Shown here piece after piece: positions 17,761 to 24,021 of a stretch of DNA of 64,000 nucleotides (position 1 is its first letter; the number at the start of each line of letters is the position of its first letter). A program made the position numbers and the translations under genes. The stretch spans positions 124,001 through 188,000 of the forward strand of contig NZ_FNRE01000002.1 of NCBI RefSeq assembly GCF_900107705.1. Direction: 5' to 3'. Source of the DNA: Prevotella sp. tc2-28. GTDB taxonomy: Bacteria; Bacteroidota; Bacteroidia; Bacteroidales; Bacteroidaceae. The notes below the pieces were generated by a model. It searched no databases and had not been told where the DNA came from. It was given only the letters and a program-made list of their open reading frames with translations.

Positions 17761-18906
17761 TTAGGGAATTTTTCTTTTTGATATGCTCTTGGCTCTAGCC
17801 TCCGATGCTGCCGACAGCTTGCCTTTCAGGTACAGTTCAATGATAAGTCCTGCCATTGGAGCTGCAAGGTCTGCGCCGAAACCGCCATGATCGACATACA
17901 CGCTAACGGCAATCTTGGGATTATCTTTCGGGGCGAAGCCAATGAATGCGGAATTGTCTGCTCCAGGATTCTCGATAGTGCCTGTCTTGCCGCAAATGGG
18001 GTAAGAGGTCTTGATGCAAGTGGCCGTTCCTTTCTCCACAGCCATGCGCATACCTTCTATCACCGTACCGTAAGCTTCCGCCTTCACTTTGGTCTGCCGC
18101 TTGGTCAGATAGCGGTTGTTGGTCGTGTTCTGATGGATGTGCGGGATGTAGTACCATCCGCGGTTAGCAATGGTGACGGCTAGGTTGCAGAGCTGGAGTG
18201 GGGTACAAGTGACGTCGCCCTGTCCCATGCCTGTCCACCAGATTGTCTTGCCGTCCCATCCGTTTTTATATCGGCGGTTTAGGTAGTCAGCACCAGCCAA
18301 CAGTCCGCCTTGCTCGCCCTCTATGTCAATGTGCATCGGACCGCCCAGTCCCATGCTTTGCATGTAACTTCGCCATGTGGTGATAGCCTCGTCCTTCGAT
18401 TCGTACATGAAGTCGTCGTTAATCATCGAGGCAAAGGTCATCAGAAACCAGGTGTTGCATGACTGGGCCAGCGCTTCCTTGAGTGCCAGCGGTGAAGGGT
18501 GCTTGTGGCATCTCACCTTGATGTTGCCGTCGGTCACTCCGTCTACGCAGGCCACGGTTGTCTGCGGAGTAATGACACCCTCCGACAGAAGTGTCAATGC
18601 CTGGGCCGTCTTGAACGTCGAACCAGGAGCCTGAGGTCGTCCGATGGCCTGTCTTACATCGCTACCCTGTGGCGAGTTGGTGGCCAGACAGAGTATCTCG
18701 CCGTTGGCCGGATTGATGGCTACCACGCTGCCTGTCTTGCCTTTCAGTAGTCGTTCTCCCAGTTGCTGCAGCATCGGACGGATGGTCAGCGGGCCATCCT
18801 TAGGCAGATTTTGAGCACTTGCGCCTAATACTCCTGCCCATGTTAGCAGTAAAGTCCTGCAACACAAGGCTACAGGACTTTTCAGATATCTCTTCAATGA
18901 AATCAC
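17761..18906 (-). CDS. Short exported penicillin-binding transpeptidase
   Basis: The 381-residue protein has a cleavable-looking signal (to about residue 31, ASAQ) and then only a transpeptidase domain. It carries the three active-site motifs STFK (96-99), SCN (149-151) and KTGT (307-310). The N-terminal pedestal domain of class B PBPs is absent, so it is about half their usual length. It starts with GTG, and that codon overlaps the TGA of the cysteine-rich gene (GTGA, 18903-18906), implying translational coupling. It probably cross-links or remodels peptidoglycan in the periplasm. A beta-lactam-sensing role is also possible. Confidence 0.85.
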   Translation of the reverse strand: MISLKRYLKSPVALCCRTLLLTWAGVLGASAQNLPKDGPLTIRPMLQQLGERLLKGKTGSVVAINPANGEILCLATNSPQGSDVRQAIGRPQAPGSTFKTAQALTLLSEGVITPQTTVACVDGVTDGNIKVRCHKHPSPLALKEALAQSCNTWFLMTFASMINDDFMYESKDEAITTWRSYMQSMGLGGPMHIDIEGEQGGLLAGADYLNRRYKNGWDGKTIWWTGMGQGDVTCTPLQLCNLAVTIANRGWYYIPHIHQNTTNNRYLTKRQTKVKAEAYGTVIEGMRMAVEKGTATCIKTSYPICGKTGTIENPGADNSAFIGFAPKDNPKIAVSVYVDHGGFGADLAAPMAGLIIELYLKGKLSAASEARAKSISKRKIP

Positions 18907-19256
18907 TTCTTACAATTCTTCTCGCACTGGCCCTTGTGCTTGCAGTCCTTGCAGTTGGTCTTGTGGCAAGTCTCCTTGCATTCGGTGCATTTCTGGCAGT
19001 TCTTTCCGCAAGAAGCCTTTTCTTTCTTGTCGCAGCACTCCTTAGCCTGAGCCTTAGCCTGGCATTCCTGCTTCTTTTTCTCGCAGCATTCCTTAGCCTT
19101 GTTCTGGCACTCCTGAGCCTTGTTCTGGCATTCCTGCTTCTTTTTCTCGCAGCACTCCTTTTTGTTCTTATCACATTGTTTCTCCTGGGCGCTGACAGTC
19201 GTCGTAGCACACATCATAACCATGATCATCATGGCGGTAAGCATCATTTTCTTCAT
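18903..19256 (-). CDS. Exported cysteine- and lysine-rich repeat protein
   Basis: A 117-residue protein with a signal peptide (MKKMMLTAMMIMVMMCA..., ending VSAQ) and a mature part of about 94 residues, 19 of them cysteines and many lysines. The repeats are of the form KECCEKKKQECQ. No known domain is recognised; metal binding or extensive disulfides in the periplasm are possible. Start at 19256 was chosen because the signal peptide begins there and a -7 box (CAAAAGTA, 19290-19297) lies just upstream. It overlaps the short PBP by 4 bases. Confidence 0.78.
   Translation of the reverse strand: MKKMMLTAMMIMVMMCATTTVSAQEKQCDKNKKECCEKKKQECQNKAQECQNKAKECCEKKKQECQAKAQAKECCDKKEKASCGKNCQKCTECKETCHKTNCKDCKHKGQCEKNCKK
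19061..19160. repeat. Internal 34-base direct repeat in the cysteine-rich gene
   Basis: The 34-base unit at 19061-19094 recurs at 19127-19160 with a single mismatch (offset 66 bases, 22 codons). It encodes the ECCEKKKQECQ unit twice, which points to growth of the gene by tandem duplication. Confidence 0.85.
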
Positions 19257-19403
19257 TGTCTTATTGTTATTTAAAGATTTAATCGTCGACAAAAGTAGCG
19301 AATAATTCGCAATTTCTGCTATCTTCTTAGGTCTTTTTAACGTATTAACCAAAATAATGACTATCTTTGCATTCGAAATCATGTGCAATCAAATCAAGAG
19401 GAA

Positions 19404-19907
19404 ATGAGAAACTTACGGTCTGCTTTTTATCTGCTATATGCAGGACTGGCATTGCTGATAGCTGCATGCAGTACGCTGACAGCTGCAGAACGGGCACAAC
19501 GAGAGCGAGAAGAGGCCATGCAGGTGGAAAAGGCTCTTGCCGAGCGGCAGTATACCATCAGTATCAGCATGATGTTTCCGCGACGCGGCAATGCGGTGAG
19601 TGTGACGCCCGATTACTCGGTACAAATGAAAGGCGACTCGCTCTTTTCCTACCTGCCTTATTTCGGAAGGGCCTACAGCATACCCTATGGCGGTGGCAAT
19701 GGCTTGCACTTTGCTGCGCCCGTCAAGGGCTATGAGTCGGCAAAAGGCAAGAACGGCCGCACAAGGGTGACCATACAGGTAGAGCATGAGAACGATCGGC
19801 TGACCTACAGCCTTGACATATTCCCGAACGGTCACGCCGATATTGACGTCGTTTCCAGGGAGCGCGAACCCATCAACTACAGCGGCGACATGGTGATTAC
19901 AAGATGA
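19404..19907 (+). CDS. DUF4251 family lipoprotein
   Basis: The 167-residue protein has a lipoprotein signal with cysteine after LLIAA, then a DUF4251-like beta-rich domain (MMFPRRGNAVSV, YSVQMKGDSLFSYLPYFGRAY, GLHFAAP). Members are common in Bacteroidales envelopes and of unknown function. The ATG at 19404 is preferred over the in-frame ATG at 19383: it directly precedes the signal peptide and has an AGAGGA-like site before it. A -7 box TATCTTTG (19362-19369) lies 34 bases upstream. Confidence 0.8.
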   Translation: MRNLRSAFYLLYAGLALLIAACSTLTAAERAQREREEAMQVEKALAERQYTISISMMFPRRGNAVSVTPDYSVQMKGDSLFSYLPYFGRAYSIPYGGGNGLHFAAPVKGYESAKGKNGRTRVTIQVEHENDRLTYSLDIFPNGHADIDVVSREREPINYSGDMVITR

Positions 19908-19967
19908 CGAAAAAATTCCGCGAAAGGCAAATATTTCGGGCATTTCTTTGCCGTTTCGGAATTTGTC
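19906..19967. terminator. Long inverted repeat between two convergent genes
   Basis: AAATTCCGCGAAAGGCAAA (19913-19931) faces TTTGCCGTTTCGGAATTT (19947-19964), an imperfect stem of about 17 base pairs. It fills the gap between the DUF4251 stop (19907) and the transposase stop (19966), where a two-way terminator would act. Because the neighbour is a REP-associated-type transposase, a REP-like palindrome is an alternative. Confidence 0.6.
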
Positions 19968-20976
19968 ACCCGTGTTGGCAGATTTCTTGGGCGAAAGAGT
20001 TAAGCTGGAGGCACTGTGTGCGAGTCAGGGGTTCTTTTCTGTTCTGATGAGGCCAGGGAGCTAGGAGAAGCAGCCGCCCTTCTGCACAGGCATCATAGAA
20101 CTGATGACCAGGGTGGGAAAACTGGGTGAATCCGTAAGAGGTGATGAATATTAAGGGAAACTTGTTATTCAGGGCAGCACGCATGACGGCTTTCTCGCCC
20201 TTAGAAATGGCCGGCGATACGAGAACGGCTCCCTGTCGGGCTAAAGCCAGATAATAGCTGACGCTCTTTTCTATTTCCTCGTTGGTGAGCCTGCGTGACA
20301 GGCGGATAGGTAGTCGTTGGGGGTGGTTGAGCAGAAACCTGTTGCCGATAGCCGAATACGATTGCCCTGCAACCACCATATCGAATCGAACCTTGAAGTA
20401 ATCGGCGTAAGTCCTGCGTATAGCCAGGCGTCGCGGGTTGTCGCGCAGATATTGGAACCAACGGTCCAGTTCGACCCCATAATCAAGGATGTGGTCGTTG
20501 AAGCCCTTGTCCCACAGAAGCCCTTGGGCGTTGTCTGGGTTCCTTTGCGGCGACAATGTCGCTGCAGAGGGGTACAGTTCGCGATACACCTTGTTGCACC
20601 CCGTCTTGAATCCTTTGATGGCTTGGCTCATGTGCACCTCCATATGCTCTTGAACAAAGAGAATGCCGTGCAGATGGTCGGGCATGATCTGGGTGGCCAG
20701 TACTTTTATAGCGGGATAATGGTTTTCTATTGCCATCCAGCATTTTCTCACGCGCAGTCCCAGCTCGGTCAGTTCGATGTGTGGTGCCTCGTCGGTTCCT
20801 TCTGGAGCGTTGCAATTGCCCACCAGTTTGCCAAGCAACGGCCTTCGTCCAGCTATGGTCATGGTGATAAGGTAGATGCGTCGTGACTGATAGTCATGAC
20901 CTATTCTCCTTCTGAGCATCGATGGTTTCGTTTCGCCCGCAAAGGGCTTATGTTTTTCGAATGTCTCTTTGTCCAT
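19966..20976 (-). CDS. REP-associated-type HUH (Y1) transposase with an extra C-terminal domain
   Basis: The 336-residue protein has an HUH motif (MPDHLHG, His101 and His103) and a candidate catalytic tyrosine in FQYLRDNP, as in IS200-like/REP-associated tyrosine transposases. Residues about 230-336 form an additional domain (GAVLVSPAISKGEKAVMRAAL, FPLIFITSYGF, GRLLLLAPW) that looks Rossmann-like and faintly like DprA. No terminal palindromes of an IS200 element are evident on both sides, so it is probably a domesticated single-copy gene. The start at 20976 (MDKET) is preferred because the -7 box at 20983-20990 nearly touches it. Confidence 0.8.
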   Translation of the reverse strand: MDKETFEKHKPFAGETKPSMLRRRIGHDYQSRRIYLITMTIAGRRPLLGKLVGNCNAPEGTDEAPHIELTELGLRVRKCWMAIENHYPAIKVLATQIMPDHLHGILFVQEHMEVHMSQAIKGFKTGCNKVYRELYPSAATLSPQRNPDNAQGLLWDKGFNDHILDYGVELDRWFQYLRDNPRRLAIRRTYADYFKVRFDMVVAGQSYSAIGNRFLLNHPQRLPIRLSRRLTNEEIEKSVSYYLALARQGAVLVSPAISKGEKAVMRAALNNKFPLIFITSYGFTQFSHPGHQFYDACAEGRLLLLAPWPHQNRKEPLTRTQCLQLNSFAQEICQHG

Positions 20977-21029
20977 TTGCTGCAAAGGTACGCACTTTTA
21001 CTATATTATCCAACAAAATGTGACAAAAG

Positions 21030-21061
21030 TTTGCGCGGCTCGGAATAATTGTTTATCTTTG
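21030..21061 (+). promoter_or_regulatory. Strong-looking rightward promoter in front of a short ORF
   Basis: TTTG (21030-21033), 20 bases, then TATCTTTG (21054-21061): an exact match to the Bacteroidetes consensus. The only reading frame after it is the 30-codon ORF at 21096-21188, which runs into the 3' end of the oppositely oriented M15 gene. Confidence 0.65.
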
Positions 21062-21095
21062 CAGCCGAAAACATTGTCTAACCCCTAAAACCACG

Positions 21096-21188
21096 ATGCC
21101 TATGGGCAGAAGAAGGGACGAAGATAATTCTATGATGAAAAATAATCGGCTATTTCTATTTGTTTCTATTTGTAGTACCCAATCTTGA
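21096..21188 (+). CDS. Possible 30-residue ORF or gene remnant
   Basis: ATG at 21096 to TGA at 21186-21188, starting MPMGRRRDEDN. It sits 35 bases after a consensus promoter and overlaps the last 23 bases of the leftward M15 peptidase gene. It may be a small peptide, the stump of a deleted gene, or untranslated. No family is recognised. Confidence 0.3.
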   Translation: MPMGRRRDEDNSMMKNNRLFLFVSICSTQS

Positions 21189-21570
21189 TGAAGTGGCGAG
21201 GCGTGGTGAACGGACTCCAGGAGAGGTGGAGCCAACCATTGCCGGTGAGTAGTTGGTCGGTGAGTTGGTGAGCTTTGAGAAAGTCGACGAGGCGCTGGAA
21301 CTGCTGAGGGTCACAGGGGCGAATGTCGGCAGCTTGGCCGAGCAAGTGCTGCGAGTTCGGGACACCACCCACATGGCGGTTGACGTCCTCGTTGCGGAAG
21401 CCGGAGTTGATGAGGATGGGGCCGACCACTTGCCGGGCAGGTTTCAGGAGCATCACGCAGCCGTAGACCATGTTCGCCACGTGCTGCAGCGTGGGCTTGT
21501 TGCACGGGTACTTCTGCGTGTTGACGAATTCCTCCAACGTAAAGTGCTTACTGAGTCTTGTGTGTTCCAT
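21166..21570 (-). CDS. M15-type metallopeptidase (D-Ala-D-Ala carboxypeptidase / endolysin-like)
   Basis: The 134-residue protein has the zinc ligands of the M15 family: His75 and Asp82 in SQHLLGQAAD, and His115 in GWLHLSW. The early block LSKHFTLEEFV is also typical. It has no signal peptide, as expected of phage-type lysins. It overlaps by 23 bases the gene for a two-segment membrane protein, so the pair resembles a holin plus lysin arrangement. The start at 21570 (MEHTRL) is where the family domain begins. Confidence 0.82.
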   Translation of the reverse strand: MEHTRLSKHFTLEEFVNTQKYPCNKPTLQHVANMVYGCVMLLKPARQVVGPILINSGFRNEDVNRHVGGVPNSQHLLGQAADIRPCDPQQFQRLVDFLKAHQLTDQLLTGNGWLHLSWSPFTTPRHFIKIGYYK

Positions 21571-21775
21571 GATCGTTGCGTTTAATGATTTTGATGTACT
21601 GGTCGAGACCGAAGATGCTACCTGCCAGGAGGAACGACTGCGCCACATAGTAGAGTAGGCCGCCCGCCACGTCGTCGATGTGGACCACTTGGTAAGCCAC
21701 CATCACGATGCTGCTCACGATGAGCAGCACCGCGCAGGCATACTGAGAGATTTTGAAGCCTTTCTGGTTTTCCAT
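21548..21775 (-). CDS. Small two-segment membrane protein (holin-like)
   Basis: The 75-residue product has hydrophobic segments at about 10-32 and 37-58 and a basic, polar tail (KIIKRNDHGTHK). No family is recognised. Its overlap with the M15 peptidase gene and the smalltalk-like ORF just upstream suggest a small cassette of mobile or phage origin. A holin-like role is inferred from context only. Confidence 0.6.
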   Translation of the reverse strand: MENQKGFKISQYACAVLLIVSSIVMVAYQVVHIDDVAGGLLYYVAQSFLLAGSIFGLDQYIKIIKRNDHGTHKTQ

Positions 21776-21801
21776 GGCTTTTTACTTTTTACCTTTTACC
21801 T

Positions 21802-21888
21802 TTACACCATCGTGCCGCCGGCAGCTCCCAGCAACAGGGTGATGACATAACTGATCGCCTGAAGGATCATCTTTACCGTCTTGTTCAT
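21802..21888 (-). CDS. Smalltalk-like small protein (28 residues)
   Basis: ATG at 21886-21888 to TAA at 21802-21804. The sequence begins MNKTVKMILQAISYV and is hydrophobic thereafter. It resembles the 'smalltalk' proteins of about 30 residues that sit beside HU-like and amidase genes in Bacteroidales. It is the first gene of the unit driven by the promoter at 21959-21990. Function is unknown. Confidence 0.6.
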   Translation of the reverse strand: MNKTVKMILQAISYVITLLLGAAGGTMV

Positions 21889-21958
21889 ACGCTTTAATGT
21901 TTTAAATGGTGAATATTAGGGTTATTTCCGCGGCCAAAACCGCCTTTCTATTACCCTA

Positions 21959-21990
21959 CAAAATTACTAAAAATAATCGAGAAAACCAAA
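21959..21990 (-). promoter_or_regulatory. Promoter of the smalltalk / membrane protein / M15 unit
   Basis: Top-strand CAAAATTA (21959-21966) and CAAA (21987-21990), 20 bases apart, are complements of the -7 and -33 boxes. The leader to the smalltalk-like ATG is about 65 bases and contains a small GCGG/CCGC hairpin. Confidence 0.7.
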
Positions 21991-22022
21991 TTTTCAGCAA
22001 GGGAAATTCATCCCAAAGTAGA

Positions 22023-22056
22023 TAGAAAGTAGAAAAGTAGGAAAGTAGGAAAGTAG
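22023..22056. repeat. GAAAGTAG short tandem repeat
   Basis: About four imperfect copies of an 8-9 base unit (GAAAGTAG, GAAAAGTAG, GAAAGTAG, GAAAGTAG) in a row. A related CTACTTTCC stretch lies near 22188, in inverted orientation. Confidence 0.75.
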
Positions 22057-22303
22057 ACATGAATACCTTTTGAGAAGGTATAATTAATAATATATATAAT
22101 AATAGTATTAATAATAATATAAAACTTATACTAAGTAATGTCTGTCTGCTGTACTTCTGACAACGCTTAATGTCCGCTTTCCGCATTTCCTACTTTCCGC
22201 ATAACTACCTGCTGGCAATAACATGCCCTTATCGGGCAATAAGGATGGGTTATTGACGAGGCAAAAAAGCGCGTGTTTTTTTGCGAAAAAAGTGGCGGAA
22301 ATG

Positions 22304-22335
22304 TTTGGTGGTTTCGGGAATTTTTTGTATCTTTG
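22304..22335 (+). promoter_or_regulatory. Promoter in front of the HU-like remnant
   Basis: TTTG (22304-22307), 20 bases, TATCTTTG (22328-22335). The spacer shares a CGG block at the same place as the promoter at 21030-21061. Confidence 0.7.
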
Positions 22336-22420
22336 TAACATATTAAAAAGCGGGATTCAGGCCACCCGGTGCAGTTGGTCTGAGGGAGTTTCTAATACCA
22401 TAAAAAACACAACAAAAGGT

Positions 22421-22658
22421 ATGATTGAACTTTATCTTTCAAAGGTGACCGAGAGTTCGGAATCTGAACAGGCGGGCAAGCTGTATGCTCGCGTGAGTTA
22501 CAAACAAACCATGGACCGACAAGACCAAGGCGGAGATTGCGGCGGCTAAAGGTGACAACGGGAACGATAACGGGAACGGGAACGGGAACGGGAACGAGGG
22601 CGGCAATACCGGTGGCGGCGACAGCGGCAGCATCATCGACGGAACGGACGAGGGCTAA
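22421..22658 (+). pseudogene. Broken HU-like DNA-binding protein gene (internal deletion plus frameshift)
   Basis: The first 30 codons (MIELYLSKVTESSE..., with GKLYARVSYKQT) look like the N-terminus of Bacteroidetes HU-related proteins. The same frame then stops at 22546-22548. In another frame, from 22509, PWTDKTKAEIAAAKG and a long Gly/Asn/Asp-rich tail run to a TAA at 22656-22658. That is the kind of C-terminal end such proteins have. The central DNA-binding domain of about 90 residues is missing at the join around 22505-22510. Promoter and terminator are both intact. Family recognition is from memory and moderate. Confidence 0.6.
22560..22595. repeat. GGGAAC hexamer repeat
   Basis: One unit at 22560-22565, a variant, then four perfect tandem copies of GGGAAC (22572-22595), coding for the Gly-Asn tail of the HU-like remnant. 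Confidence 0.9.
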
Positions 22659-22675
22659 ACGGCCGAATGTGGAAA

Positions 22676-22720
22676 AAGGGGGACTGGCAACGAAGCCGGT
22701 CCTCTTTTTTTGTTTTTTAC
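22676..22720 (+). terminator. Rho-independent terminator after the HU-like remnant
   Basis: GGACTGGC (22681-22688) pairs with GCCGGTCC (22695-22702) around AACGAA, followed by TTTTTTTGTTTTTT. Confidence 0.9.
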
Positions 22721-22873
22721 GGGTACTGAAAAGTCTTGTATTCGACAGGTAAATAATAGGCAAAAACGGCTGATATTACAAATCGAACAACATTGACGAA
22801 AAAATGAACAATTGATTCTTATAAAAAAAGTGTAATTTTGCGGTCGAATTGTAAATGTGAGTTAAATTAAGAC

Positions 22874-24016
22874 ATGGCGACAATCAAAGTTGAAGTGATC
22901 AGTAATAAAAAGGAGATGAATGACTTCATCCAATTGCCATATCATATTTACAAAGACTGTCCACAATATGTCCCTGATTTAGAGAGCGATATCCGCAATT
23001 TGTTAAACCCCCAGAAGAATTCCGCCTTCAAGTTCTCGCACATCAAGCCCTTTGTGGCATACAAGGACGGTGTTGCCGTAGGACGCATCGTGGGACTTAT
23101 CAACAAGAAAGCCAACGAACATTGGAAACGGAAGAATGTGCGCTTCTCGCTCATCGAGTTCATTGACGACCAAGAGGTGTCGGCAGCGCTGATAGAGGCC
23201 GTGATGAAATGGGGCAAATCGCACGGCATGGAGACCATTCAGGGACCGATGGGCATTACCGACTTCGACAAGGAAGGCATGCTCGTTGAGGACTTCCACC
23301 TGACGGGCACGATGAACACCATCTACAATCCCGCCTATTACCCGCGCCACATGGAGGCCCTGGGATTCGAGAAGGAAGTGGACTGGGTGCAGATACGCAT
23401 CAACATACCTGAGGAGGTTCCGGCACGCTATGCCCGCACCGCCCAGTATGTGAGAGAACAGATCGGACTGAAGGTCATCAAGTTGACGAACAAGGACATC
23501 TATAAACGGGGCTACGGCAAGAAGGTGTTCATGCTGCTGAACGAGGCCTACAAGAATATCTTCGGATTCTCGTCGCTGTCGGAAGCGCAGGTGGACGAAT
23601 TCATGTGCAAGTACCTGAAGCTGATAGACAAACAACTGATTCCCGTGGTGGTGAACCAGCAGCAGGAGGTGGTAGGCGTGGCCATCACGATGGGATGCCT
23701 GTCGCACGCCATGCAGAAAGCCCACGGACGACTGTGGCCGCTGGGGTGGTGGCCCTTGCTGAAGGCGATGAAATGGCACCACGAGGAGAGCGCCGAGATG
23801 CTGCTCGTCGCGATCAGTCCCGCCTATCAGGGCATGGGAGTCAACGCCTTGTTCTTCGACGACCTCATACCTATATATAATAAATATGGGTTCCGATGGG
23901 CCGAGACGGGACCGCAGCTGGAGGACAACGTTCGCGAGCTGTCGCAATGGAAGCCGCTGAAGCCCGAATATGTGAAGCGCAGAAGATGTTTTAAAAAACA
24001 GATAATAGACAAATAA
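22874..24016 (+). CDS. GNAT-like acyltransferase of the lipid cluster
   Basis: The 380-residue protein shows GNAT-type elements in its N-terminal part (PFVAYKDGVAVGRIVGLIN, about 58-78) and again near the end (EMLLVAISPAYQGMGVNALFFDDL), suggesting two related halves. It probably transfers an acyl group to an amine or alcohol; the acceptor is unknown. It is the first gene of an operon with a ketosynthase 5 bases downstream, so an acyl-ACP donor made by the cluster is a reasonable guess. A -7 box TAATTTTG is at 22833-22840. Confidence 0.7.
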   Translation: MATIKVEVISNKKEMNDFIQLPYHIYKDCPQYVPDLESDIRNLLNPQKNSAFKFSHIKPFVAYKDGVAVGRIVGLINKKANEHWKRKNVRFSLIEFIDDQEVSAALIEAVMKWGKSHGMETIQGPMGITDFDKEGMLVEDFHLTGTMNTIYNPAYYPRHMEALGFEKEVDWVQIRINIPEEVPARYARTAQYVREQIGLKVIKLTNKDIYKRGYGKKVFMLLNEAYKNIFGFSSLSEAQVDEFMCKYLKLIDKQLIPVVVNQQQEVVGVAITMGCLSHAMQKAHGRLWPLGWWPLLKAMKWHHEESAEMLLVAISPAYQGMGVNALFFDDLIPIYNKYGFRWAETGPQLEDNVRELSQWKPLKPEYVKRRRCFKKQIIDK

Positions 24017-24021
24017 TCATT

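Larger units (their letters stand above)
21889..22420. other. Gene-poor AT-rich stretch with repeats and two divergent promoters
   Basis: No convincing gene is visible over 532 bases. The stretch holds the leftward smalltalk promoter (21959-21990), GAAAGTAG repeats (22023-22056), a 7-base-pair hairpin (22063-22081), an AT microsatellite (22081-22127) and the rightward promoter of the HU remnant (22304-22335). The weak short frames across it lack any recognisable feature. Confidence 0.6.

Noticed and set aside
19404..20976. Complete IS200/IS605 insertion sequence
   Set aside because: Only one HUH gene, no matching terminal palindromes on both sides, and no TnpB.
22023..22056. Possible CRISPR array
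   Set aside because: Units are only 8-9 bases long with no spacers; the same holds for the GGGAAC run at 22560-22595.
22392..22763. Leftward frame with a PVPVPV stretch
   Set aside because: The reverse complement of the GGGAAC hexamers; an artefact of the repeat.
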